A stretch of 64,000 nucleotides of DNA, taken from contig NC_090180.1 in the NCBI RefSeq assembly GCF_024679245.1, positions 10,686,507-10,750,506 on the forward strand, in the 5' to 3' direction. Each line of letters begins with the position of its first letter. Positions within the stretch are counted from its first letter, which is position 1. The position numbers and the translations under genes are program-made. Shown here piece after piece: positions 27,483 to 39,000 of the stretch. Source of the DNA: Pseudorasbora parva. Lineage: Eukaryota > Chordata > Actinopteri > Cypriniformes > Gobionidae. The notes below the pieces were generated by a model. That model did no database searches. It was not told the DNA's origin and worked only from the letters and a program-made list of their open reading frames with translations.

Positions 27483-28164
27483 AGTGAAATATAGATAGAG
27501 ATAGATCAGGCCTAGTTTACACTTTACAGTGCTCATAAACACAGCCTAAATAATGCATCAAAAAAATGAGACATGAACATGCACATATGCACATCATGAC
27601 ATCACTACATATCTGTGATTTAAAATGATCTTATTTGGATACAGAAGTTAGACTGAAATAATGTTTATTGTTTTTTGAAATAGCTATGGACTAAAATAAA
27701 ATAAAAAAATCAACAGGATTTAAAAAAATATATATTATTAGTTAAATGTATGCATGTTTGCATTGCTTTTAAAAATGTATTTATTAATAATTAGGAGTTT
27801 TTCTATGTGTTATGATAACTAAATAAAGAAAAAGTGTTAATGTATATGAAAGTATGTAGGCTATATGAAGTGTATATGAAAAAGTTTAAATGAAATAACA
27901 AGAAAAACATGTAAACTGAATGTGTATTATTTGCCTCCAGCACAGTCAGGTAGTCTATTTATTTAGTTTATATATTTTTTATTTATATTAAGACATAACA
28001 TCGACGATATGCCATTGGATGCTTTCGATATTTTGATGGAATATTCTAGTCATTGTTAAAGTAGAGGGTAGTTTATCTTTCACTCAAGTGTTAAATTTGG
28101 ATTAAAACAAAATTATATCATTTTAATAGAGCTATTACACGTTTATTTAAAACCTAATTTGCAG
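27483..28164. other. Interior right part of the 5.2-kb element, AT-rich, unrecognised
   Basis: There is no coding potential. It contains runs of A and T and no known repeat ends. Confidence 0.4.
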
Positions 28165-28381
28165 GAACTTTAACTTTGAAATTATTAACTGTTGACCACG
28201 CCTCTTGCTGCTTCATTCTCTTATACTTAATTCCTTCATCAATAATCGCGCTGGGAAAAAGTAAACGAATGATTTGCTTGCCGAGTTATCCATCATGTGT
28301 TCGTATACGGCGTGTACAACTGTTTGCTTTGCCTATTGCTAGACGTGATTGGCAAACGGTTTGCCAGAATATACCCTGACC
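28165..28381 (-). repeat. Right TIR of the 5.2-kb element
   Basis: It is the exact inverted copy of 23147-23363, ending ATACCCTGACC followed by the CTTATC target duplication. Confidence 0.9.
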
Positions 28382-28954
28382 CTTATCCACCTGTTGCGCT
28401 ATTGGCGGGTTTAACACGAAGAGAGATAGATAAATGACGCATCGATCCCCTTTGATGAATCCTCTTGCGGTCTGATTGGTTGAATTATGGTCGTTGATCG
28501 TGCAAGCGGACTCCCCAGACCAATGTTCAATCTTAAAAGATTGAGCTTACTCTGGTGATAGCCAGACAATTTTAAATGAGAATTGTATCATTGTTTTGGC
28601 GCACACTACTTTGTAGATAACAGTAAGACTAACATATTCATACTGAAAGCCCAAAAACTGCATGGGGACTTTAATATTTCACATGCAACATAAGTTCATA
28701 ATGAAGCAAATAATTAAACATTACTTTTTGTATGGTTAATTGTGAAATGTAGCAATCCTTATATCCAGCATTGAAGGGTACAGTAACTAAATATTACTCA
28801 AATTACACTGCAACAATGACACCTTAAAATAAAGTGTAACCAATAAGGTAATGTGAAGTAGGCCTAATGTTCTATTTGGGCCACAGCAGTGGTGTAGAGT
28901 TGGATAGTCCTGGATCGACACAAAACCTTTTCACAGCTGAAGAAGATACTGATG
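28382..28954. other. Intergenic spacer between two transposons
   Basis: This is unique-looking DNA between the CTTATC duplication and the next element. No gene is seen. Confidence 0.4.
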
Positions 28955-29740
28955 TAGCCTGACGTGGTCATTCTCAATTCTAGTCAGAATATGAGTTTGA
29001 AACTGCTCCATTGGGCTGTGATTATGGGGCGTGTTTCAACCGAACCAGGAAAGATCTCAATTGGATAGACCTACAACCAATCAGAGCAACGAAGTGACGC
29101 ATTGTCAAATGTCAACAGAGTTCAACTGCACTGTGTTGTCAAGTCCGTGTTTTTTCCGCTGGTTGTTTTCTATGTCCGTGGGTTGAAGTGACTATTATGT
29201 GATATATAGACCCATGAGTGCAAATTTTAGCAGGCAACCTTGCTAAAATAACACACATTTTACCCCCCAAACGCCATTTTTCCCCGGAGAACCCCCCGAG
29301 AAGCTATTGTTTAGGGCTATTAGTTGGCGGTTTTGTTGTAAAAACTTGGCAACCCCGTCTGCACACGAGCTGAAATCAGGCTGGAATACACGATCTTTGC
29401 TGGTGTTGTAAAAAAACAAATAATTTAATGATACACAGAGTACTTACCCAAGATGATTATCATTTCTGAGAGAAATTGTGATGGTGAATGCATATACAAA
29501 CAAGCTCTCCGTTTAGGATTCAAACAAATATAATCCAAGCCCCTTTGATGACGTGCATGATTACGTTACTGTTGATCATCTGTCCGTCATCGTCTAAAGG
29601 CGGCCCTGATGATTTCATTGGTCCGAACAGTTTCTGTTCGGGGATAATTACTCCTCTATGGAGCAAGGCCAGACCGAACTGCTCGACCTAAAAATGTTGT
29701 GGGCGGGGCTAAGTTCGGCTGGCATCCAGGCAGTGGCATC
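28955..29740. mobile_element. 786-bp element (TAGCCTGACGTGG start) with 9-bp duplication
   Basis: ATACTGATG flanks both sides (28946-28954 and 29741-29749). The left end TAGCCTGACG and the right region CTGGCATCCAGGCA show only short inverted similarity. A shortened relative lies at 8795-9162. A 9-bp duplication is seen in Mutator-like and some other families, but no transposase is present to test this. Confidence 0.6.
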
Positions 29741-29976
29741 ATACTGATGAACTATAGCCTAGAAATCTAGACGCACCCTTGCGGCAGCAAATCTAATTTG
29801 CCGCAAGTGTGTCTAGCAACTCTCAATACACTTCTGAGCTGTAAACACCAAACTCTGACCGGGCCAATCACATCGTGTATAGAGTCGGTGGGTGGGGCTT
29901 AATATAATGACCGCCCAGTTGCGTTTCTAGTAAACACAGAAACTGGCGAAAGGCAGTCTTTCGAATCAGCTTTGAC

Positions 29977-30125
29977 GAGTAACCCCAGAGTGCAGTCTGG
30001 ACGATGGGGCGGGGCGACACATTAAGGCGGGGCGACACGTGTCGCTCCGCCTACACCCAATTTCATTGGTTTATAATATAGCGAATCTTATTGGCGTAGA
30101 CGCTTGAGCATGCGCATTCCTTTAT
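29977..30125 (+). repeat. Left TIR of the 3.76-kb element
   Basis: The GC-rich start contains two GGCGGGGCGACAC units, then CGTGTCGCTCCGCC, then AATCTTATTGGCGTAGACGC. It is mirrored at 33580-33732 with scattered mismatches. Confidence 0.75.
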
Positions 30126-31226
30126 GTACGTCTTTAGAAATGATCTACCTACGAGCTACCTGCATCTGTGTGGGGAAACGACAAACATGCAGTAAAACTT
30201 CGGCTCTCGCTGTTGTTTTCGCCGCTTTTAAGGTGAGTTTAGTCCATAAAATCACACAAGTAATACACATTACTGTTCCTGACACTTTTCTTACCTTTAA
30301 TTGAAACGATTCTGTTATATTTACTTGATAGAAATGTAACGTTAGTGTCTTTGAAGAAGTAGATATGCAAAACAGAACTAACATTTTTTAAAAGAGGTAA
30401 TTTAGGCTAACTATTGTTTTTGAACGTTTAATCACATTTTATGTTTAGATGAGAGGTTTTGATAGTTATGTAAAGGTTTTGCTGATAAATTTGTCAATGG
30501 ATGATAGTAATAAGCACATGTATTTAACCTAACGGACCTCGCAGAGTGCGAAAATCCTAGTAGTTGAAACCTGTTCTGGTCTCTCATGGTAAACAAATAT
30601 GGATCAAATGTTCTGTGATTTCAGGAGCGACAGAAAAAACCTCTACAACAAAGGAAAGCTTTAATACATTTAATAATATGAATGTGCATTATTGAAAGCC
30701 ACTAAACTACGAATACAGTTTGTACACAAACACAGTAGATAATGCTGTACATTTAGCATTTATATAGCATCTATCCATAAACTGTAAGGTTTAGCCTTAC
30801 AGAAATACAGGCGGTGAACTGAAAAGCTAATTAAATAAGTTAATATAATTTTTTTTCACAACATTTACCTGTATCACTTTGCATCTGTAAATTTCTTATG
30901 AAAATGATATATATATCTTATTACTCATTTTAAGACGGCTTTGACATCCAAATGTCAAACAATGTGTACAGTGAGACTGAATGAACAATACTAAATTAGT
31001 AAACCTAAAAAAAATATATAAAAAAAACAAGCATTTTTTTCTTTTAAAACTGACATTTTAAACAATATTTTTTTGGCACTTTGACAAATTGTTCATTTTT
31101 ATTTTTCTAGATTTTTCCATGCTGATGGACTGCAGGTCCAATCTCAGAGATCCTATATACCGGTACATATGTAAAATCTCAAACATGCACTAGTACAATT
31201 CAAAAGTTTGGGGTTATGTTTTTTTT

Positions 31227-31385
31227 AATAGTTATTTATATAGCGCTTTACTGGGTACTCAAAGCGCTTTACATATGGAAGGGGGGAATCTCGTCCACCA
31301 CTAATGTGCATCATCCACCTTGATGACACGACAACAGCCACATTGAACCAGAACACCCCAGCTTATTGTTGGAGAGGAGACAATC
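31227..31385 (-). mobile_element. SINE3 3' fragment
   Basis: TATTTATATAGCGCTTTACT, CAAAGCGCTTTACATATGG, GGGGGAATCTCGTCCACCAC and ATGTGCATCATCCACC match the tail half of the SINE3 copy at 10395-10560. The 5S-related head is missing. Confidence 0.65.
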
Positions 31386-33579
31386 AGTTCTATTTGTCAA
31401 AATAGTATTTATTGATGTCTTGCTCTGGAAGCAGTCTCGTGCTAATATAATTACAGATCCTGCAACATCCATTTTTGGATTAAATCAATGCTTTGTTTAT
31501 AATGAGGAGGATGTTTTAAGCTATGAAACTTGCAGAATGCAACAAATAACTTAATCACAACTACCTCAAGTGGCCACTGACTAATCCAAAAATTTTTTAT
31601 CTTCTTTCTTGTTTCAGATGCTGCCATAGAACGGCATGAGAAGGCAACAGTTTGGTAGAACTGAGGATCCAATATAAGAGTGTGCACATGATGTCCCAGT
31701 AAACGCCATGTAACTGTATTACACCAACTGAGTGGCAAAAACACTGAGTGGCAGGATTGGTGTTCAGCGTGAATGCTGCAAAAACAGCGCAACACCCAAA
31801 ACACATCTGGGAAAGGGTTAGGTACAAATAGATACAGTTGACTGCACATTCAACAATAAATCAGAGCAATCTTTGTACAACCTTCCGAAAGCTACAGAAA
31901 GACAAACAAATAGATTGCTGCTATTCTCATAAACAACCTGAATCCAGACATCAGAACATTTTATGGTAGATATGTAAAATTTTGGGCTAAAATCATATAC
32001 TAGGTCATATACTGTATTGACAACTCGTAATATGACGATTATATAATCATCTGGATTTAGAGGTACCTAAACTGTATTTATAGTATTTGTTTAGCAGATA
32101 AGGTGTTCACAGGCTTTGCTTTATATATTTCCCCGGCATTGGAATCAGGTACATATAAATGTCTGAAAGTCCAATTCCTGGCCAAACACTGGTTCTTTGG
32201 CGAGTTGTAATAATCACTGTTGAATCCAAATACATTTAATTAATTTCAGGAAAAAAAGAAGCTTGTTTTGCTCCCATTTCTGCAATTTCTCTTAATTAAA
32301 GTCAGCCCTGCTCCAGGATGTTTTGCCACTCAGTCCAGCTGAGGGTCGTGTCCCAACGGGAAAGTGACATCAGCGCACACCCTCTATTAAAGAAAAGAGA
32401 CTGGCCTATTGCAAATCCAAGTTTACATTAAAGCTTTGTATTTTGAGTTAAAGTCTATTTGTGTCTGGATTTGCAAAATTTTATTTTTTGTGCAGTTAAG
32501 TTTATATATGCTCTCTGTACTTTTACTTTTTGTTAACATCAATAAAAATCACAAACTATTGTTGTTTAGCGTGTGTTCTCTGCAGACAAATTTTGATTTT
32601 ATCCATTGGGTCAACATTTTTGCATTGTCTGGAAAATTTCGAAATTTTGACGTTTTCATTACAAATTTAGTTTATAAAATGAAAATATTTACATATATGG
32701 AGGCACACTTATGTAAAATATATTAAACTGCTGCATTAATATATAATTCAAAAGATTTACATATATAGAAAACTAATATATTAACATATATCAGAAATTA
32801 AAATATGCACATATATTGCAAATTATTGTATTAACATATGTATAGCTAAACTTATTCACACGTAAAGAAAATAAAAATATTAAGGTGCCAATCTATTTTG
32901 ATTTAAGTAATTTTAATATATGAAAATCTATTATTAATATATTCCACGCGGTGTAACTTCTTTGTGGGTATTTATGTGCTCAAATGCGTACTGCAATAAA
33001 TGTTTCTATCACTTCTATTCTTGGTATTTACTGCAAGTCCTCGGGTAGTGTTGCACAGATTTACAGGAGTGAAAATTATTTTCATCCCGTTTGTACACAG
33101 ATTATAGCATGCACAATGCGAGGGTAGATAAATAAATGGATTTTAATATCTAATTTGTCACATGTTAACCCGTTGACACTTAGCTATTTAGTCCTACAAT
33201 AAAATATGGACCTTTAAAACTATAAATTAGACATACATAGCCCCACATATTTTATTAACAGGGAAAGACTTTATACCACTTTAGCACTTTATACAATTGG
33301 ACAACAATCTTGTTTAAACGATTGGTCATGCTTTAAACTAAAATTAGCCGTTTGTGTTCCGAGGTGTCCAATACTACAGTTAATAATTAATTATCATTTG
33401 CGTAAAATCCGGGTTTGTGCCGATCCACCGAACCTGATGAAGAAGCCAAATGTTAAACACCTTTATTAGCCTTAATTATGCCGGAGGTACCGTCAACAAG
33501 CGCTCGTTTTTGCGTTTTGTTTCATTTAAAACAATATGTGAATCTATTCCCGTGTGGTTCATTCATAAAATCGCACATT
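31386..33579. other. Interior of the 3.76-kb element, no gene recognised
   Basis: Overlapping minus-strand open frames at 31451-31849 show no domain. 32690-32950 is a degenerate ACATATAT-rich stretch. No transposase (RW or BED zinc finger, dimerisation domain) was recognised. Confidence 0.4.
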
Positions 33580-33732
33580 AAGGAATGCGCATGCGCAGGC
33601 TTGAAGCGTCTACGCCAATAAGATTTGTTGTATTGTAAACCAATGAAATTGCATGTGGGCGGAGCGACACGTGTCACCCCGCCCCAATGTGTCGCCCCGC
33701 CCCATCGTCCAGACTGCACTCTGGGGTACTTG
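33580..33732 (-). repeat. Right TIR of the 3.76-kb element
   Basis: This is the inverted counterpart of 29977-30125. It includes GCGTCTACGCCAATAAGAT, GGCGGAGCGACACGTGTC and CCGCCCCATCGTCCAGACT. The mismatches show it is older than the 5.2-kb element with perfect TIRs. Confidence 0.75.
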
Positions 33733-34028
33733 GCTTTGACCGCGACTCTGGAAGACTTGGAGTTAAGCTTTTCTCTGAGAAAAGAACAAAGAACGGCACT
33801 GAAGTCATTCTTAAAAAGGGAAGATGTGTTCTGAGTTTAGCTGACCGGATACAGCGAATGTTTAATCTGTCAACGAGCTCTGCTTCACCTTCGTTGCTCT
33901 GGTTTGTTGTAGCGCTATCCAATTGCGAGCAGAGGGATTTTGAAAGACAACCATTTATCCCGCCCCTCGGATTGAGCCCTGTCAATGGTGAGTTTCCAGT
34001 CCAAACATCTTGATGTGGGTCTGGCTTA

Positions 34029-35942
34029 GATGAACTTTTGAGGTAAATGACCTTCAATGGTCTTCCACTGCAAATTTCTTTAGAGACCTTTATAGTGTCT
34101 TTGACTTATTTCACATTTAATCATCCCATTATCTGAAATCTTGTATGTTATGTTAAAGGTAAAGTGCGTAACTTATGTTCCACTAAACACTTTGGGCAGA
34201 TTATTTTTAATGGACTGGTTGAACCAGTTCACAAATTGCATTTAATTATTCATTTGTGAAATCAACTGGACTAGTTGCAGCAGTTAACAACTCACTGGTT
34301 CATTGCTAAAATGTTATTTACATTCATTTCTTGTCTTTAATCATATACACTATTTACAATCATAAAGCTCCTCTCTGAAATGTCCGGCCTGAGAAGCCCG
34401 ACCCTCTGTGAGCAGAATCTAGGCCTGATGGTTACCCTTGCATAGATAGCCTATCATTTATGACATTGTTTTTAGAGTAGATTTATTTGCCCCCATTCGT
34501 TCCACAAGTGAGTAAAAATTGAACATACCGTTTTAATCATAGCTTTCTGTACCGATCTACTGAGAATAGTGTCATGTCTTTTTATGCCCACTAGAGGACA
34601 GTGCTGTAATCTGCTAAACCTGGACTCAAACAGGAGGTATATTGTTCATGAATAATTCAATGTATTCAAATGATTCCCCAACATCAAACCACCCGTACAA
34701 TCTGATACACTGATGTTTTTATTCTAGCAAATGCAGATTTCCTGATATATCAGATCAAATATAGATTTAATATAGAGGATGCTGAGGTCACGTGACAACC
34801 CTGTTCTTGTCCCTGAGCTTTGGGGAGTAAAACGACCTACTTATAATTAATTAGATACTGATTGCACTTTTGTGTAATGTGTGTGCTGCCTTTAATTTTA
34901 GAAAATTAGGGTCAAAGTAGTTTCTTAGTATAGAATTCAAGGCAATGCACCATAGTGTTCACCTCCTGCAGTTGTAAAAAAAAAAAATTTTTTAAATCTA
35001 GGTCAATAAGTGCATTCAGGAGACTTTCATACATCAATCTAGTTCAAGTTGTTCTTGATAGCATAAGATACAGTTGTCCAGCCGATAAAATATCTAAGCA
35101 TTGTTAAACTGAGGAGAGTGATAAGGTTTGACTGTGCTGACAAACAACAAGGTCACCTGTAAACTTCTGATTAAAGTTGGTAGAAATGTCTTTGGTCAAT
35201 TTGTTTAGTCGGTCACCAGAAAAAAACATGCTGGAATAGCACAACCATCAGCCAAGGGAAAGCCCTGTATGGGCCTCTCTCATCCTTACCTTGAAAACTC
35301 TATCAGTAATGTGGCAAGCAAACAATAACTGACCTTCCCTCTCTTCAGTCTTTCTTTCTTCACCCTCCTGCTAGTGGGTGTTTTTTTAACCACACCCATT
35401 TCCTCTATTGTGGGAGGACCTATCCAAGAGCAACATCACTCCTGCATTCCTGCCTGTGTGCACTGTGCTTCCCGTGGCCTGACTGTAAACCAGGCCAGAC
35501 TGCTGAGCTGTTTCTATGGTGCTACATCAGAGGCTTAAGAGTCACTGCACGCAGCCAATCATATGACTTGTGGGGGGGACCGTGTGGGCTGTAGTAGCTA
35601 ACAGAATGAGTTTGTGAACTTGCTTTTGGTGTGCTCTTAAGTTGATACAGGGAGGACAACTTTCCTGGAATAGAACAGAAGAAAACTCATCCTTTTCAAT
35701 GGAATGACAATTGGTTTCTGTTGGTTGCAATCTCACCGTGGACGACACCGTGTCTTTGAAGCTACTGATTTCAATCCCTTCCACTTGCATTGTCGTAGAC
35801 CACTTTTTTCATGTTTTATGGGTGGGAAGTGAGCAAACAACGAGGAAGACTTGAAAACTTGGCCAGAAAGAACTATTTTTTGGCATCTGTTCAGGACAGA
35901 ACGCAAGTAGTTCTGAAAGCCATAAAGGGAAATCCAGTTGCC
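34029..35942 (+). promoter_or_regulatory. ca8: ca8 upstream region and 5' UTR (promoter not pinpointed)
   Basis: This 1.9-kb stretch is relatively free of recognised elements. It is not a CpG island, unlike the rab2a promoter. The 5' UTR probably starts within the last few hundred bases. The frame is open upstream to 35811, but the homologous start at 35943 has a better Kozak context. A TATA-like box could not be assigned. Confidence 0.35.
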
Positions 35943-36015
35943 ATGGCAGATAATGTTATCGAGGAGACCGATAACTACCCCGGCAAGGATGAGCTGGACT
36001 GGGGCTATGAAGAAG
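35943..36015 (+). CDS. ca8: ca8 coding exon 1 (residues 1-24 plus one base)
   Basis: It encodes [20 protein letters not shown] then GYEE. The N-terminus is acidic but about nine residues shorter than the human one. The donor is GTAAGG. Confidence 0.93.
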
Positions 36016-39000
36016 GTAAGGACTCAATCCGAGAATCACTGCTAATTCTCCTCTTTGTGAAACATGAAACTTTATTGTTCCACCCATGATAAACAAGCCA
36101 TTCTCAATTCACCAATTCATAACCAATTTTTTTCAATACAGTGAATCTGCACAATATATTTTTTCAAGATCAAGTATTTTTATTAAATAAGTGCATACAT
36201 AAAAATAAATATTTAAAACCTAGTTGCATAATTAATGGTTATTATGTGAAAATAGAAGAGGAAAATTTTTTTTTTTTTATTTAGTCTACAATGAAAAGCA
36301 TCCTTTACTTCTCTAGTGCAATTTCAGATAATGAAGCAAATTCATGGCGAAGAATAAAGGAAGAGAAGAGTAATACATATACACAGGGGGAGATGAAAAA
36401 CAGCAGAGGGAAAAAAATGAGCACATCCTGTATCCCCATGTGTCTGCTATTCCTGTTGGACCCCTCAGTAATGACTTTGAGGCACTGGAGCTCTAGCTGT
36501 CCTTATTTAGTTTCAACATTGGGACATAAAAATGGACCACTGTTTGTATTATCTGTGGCAACACCATATTTTATAGCTACATAGTACATATAAAGTTTGA
36601 TTCGAGGTTGAGCAGCAGGCTATGGGTCTAGTGGGTCATGAACAAGGACAGCGTTATCATACACTCATAGCAAGATAAGCATTCTTGGATAAGTGCTTTA
36701 AAACAAAATGTTTCACATATTAACGATTGATTGAATCAACTTTCTTTGTCTATTGTGAATAAATCCAGGTGTTGAATGGGGTCTTCTCTTTCCTGAGGCC
36801 AATGGAGAGTACCAGTCCCCCATAAACCTTAACTCTAGGGAGGCCCGCTATGACCCGCGGCTGCTGGAGGTGGGACTTAACCCCAACTATGTAGTTTGCA
36901 GAGACTGCGAAGTCATTAACGACGGTCACACTGTGAGGATCATGCTCAAGTCCAAATCAGGTACAACATGTTGAAAGTTCTCTGTTTTTTTATTTAAATG
37001 AATAGTTTACTCAAAATAAATATTCTGCCATTATTTTCTCGTGTCATTCACAACACCAAAAAAGCTGACAGTTGACGACAAGAAGCTCCAAAAAGGACAG
37101 AAAAATTGCAAAAGTACTAAAACAAATTTGTCCATATGACTTTACCTGTGTCCCAGAAGACATTTTGATGGGGGAAACAATACCAGTGAATGATGCCACA
37201 AAACATTTTAAATGTTGTCAGGTGGACTTAACTTTTTGGTCTTTTTTTTGTTCTTCTTGACAGAGAATGCCCACAAAAAATCTGTTAATATAATTTTTTA
37301 CCTTTGTGTTTCATCTAAATAATATCCGCATACAGGTTTGGAATATATATACACACACACCTAAGGATTATTAGAAACACCTATTCAATTTTTTCATTAA
37401 TGCAATTATCTAATCAATTAATCACATGGCTGTTGCTTTAATTACATTTAGGGGTGTAGTCCTGGTCAAGACAATCTCCTGAACTCCAAACTGAATGTCA
37501 GAATAAGAAAGAAAGGCGATGGAAACAATTTTTTTTTGAGCATGGCATGGTTGTTAGTGCCAGATGGGCTGGTCTGACTATTTCACAGTCTGCTCAGTTA
37601 CTGGGATTTTCACACATAACCATTTCTAGGGTTTACAAAGAATGGTGTGAAAAGGGAAAAACATCCAGTATGCGGCAGTCCTGTGGGCAAAAATGCCTTG
37701 TTGATGCTAGAGGTCAGAGGAGAATGGGCCAACTGATTCAAGCTGTTAGAAGAGCAACTTTGACTGAAATAAGACCCCACTGTCAGGGACAAGACACTCA
37801 TCTCCACTACAAATAGGAAAAAGAGACAACAATTTGCACAAGCTCACCAAAATTGGACAGTTGAAAACTGGAAAAATGTTGCCTGGTCTGATGAGTCTTG
37901 ATTTCTGTTGAGACATTCAGAGTCAGAATTTGGCGTAAACAGAATGAAAGCATGGATCAATCATGCCTTGCTACAGCTGTGCAGGCTAGTGGTGGTGGTG
38001 TAATGGTGTGGGGGATGTTTTCTTGGCACACTTTAGGTCCCCTTAGTGCTAATTGGGCATCATTTAAATGCCACGGCCTACCTGGGCATTGTTTCTGACC
38101 ATGTCCATCAATTTTATGACCACCATGTACCCATCCTCTGATGGCTACTTCCAGAAGGACAGTGCACCATGTCAAAAAGCTCGAATCATTTCAAATTGGT
38201 TTCAATAGAGCATCTTTGGGATGTGGTGGAACAGAAGCTTCGTGCCCTGGATGTGCATCCCACAAATCTCCATCAACCGCAAGATGCTATCCTATCAATA
38301 TGGGCCAACATTTCTAAAGAATACTTTCAGCACCTTGTTGAATCAATGCCACGCGTAGAATTAAAGTAATTCTGAAGGCGAAAGGGGGTCAAACACAGTA
38401 TTAGTATAGTGTTCCTAATAATCCTTTAGGTGAGTGTATATTCCTTCAATTACCAAAAAGATGGTAAATTACACATGGATAACAATATTTGCCATCAAAA
38501 TTACATTAATTTTACATTTACATATTTACTCAAATAATTAGATTTTTTAAATGAAAATTTAAAATAAATCTGTACAATAATCAGATTTATACCTTCTTGA
38601 TTCTGTAATCCTGTTTTAGTATTTTTTTACAAATACAAATTCTTCCAATTAAAAAAATTACAAATTGGCCAATATATCTTCCTAGATTTATCGGTCAAAC
38701 GCTATTTGGAACATGAGGGTGAGTAAATAATGACAGAACTTTCCAGTTGGGGGAACTATCCCAAAAATTCAAGAGATGTTTTGCCTTTCTATGTCATTGA
38801 GCGGTAAAAAGACATACATCTGATGTCTGTGAGAAACCTGTTTGTCAAATCATCCTGTTCTCTTCCCTTTCCTCTGACCTGTGAATGCTGTCTCAGTTGT
38901 GACTGGGGGTCCTCTCCCCAGTGACCATGAGTATGAATTGAGTGAAGTGCGCTTCCACTGGGGAAAAGAGAACCAGAGGGGTTCTGAACACACTGTCAAC

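Larger units (their letters stand above)
29977..33732. mobile_element. 3.76-kb hAT-like element with ~150-bp TIRs and perfect 8-bp duplication
   Basis: GCTTTGAC lies on both sides (29969-29976 and 33733-33740). The ends GAGTAACCCCAGAGTGCAG and, mirrored, CAAGTACCCCAGAGTGCAG continue as inverted repeats for about 150 bp, including tandem GGGGCGGGGCGACAC units and ATTTCATTGGTTTA. The 3.4-kb interior is AT-rich, includes a SINE3 fragment and has no transposase ORF. The 8-bp duplication points to hAT or a relative. It inserted into the helicase-fragment element. Confidence 0.75.
29754..34028 (+). mobile_element. Helicase-fragment element, copy 2, split by a 3.8-kb insertion
   Basis: GATGAACT flanks both ends exactly (29746-29753 and 34029-34036). 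Removing the insertion leaves about 510 bp matching the copy at 7830-8277. In the right half the reading LRKEQRTALKSFLKREDVF, a stop, then LTGYSEC-LICQ resembles the helicase start KKDVF..LPTGYGKSLIYQ with the Walker A lysine lost. Helicase-like ORFs of this kind are, as I recall, common in fish repeats. The element is dead. Confidence 0.6.

Noticed and set aside
31227..31385. Part of a host gene exon because of its moderate GC and open frame
   Set aside because: It matches the tail half of the SINE3 copy at 10395 and is a retroposon fragment.
37547..37816. Functional Tc1 transposase in ca8 intron 2
   Set aside because: Frameshifts, stop codons and a deletion ahead of the third catalytic residue break the reading frame.
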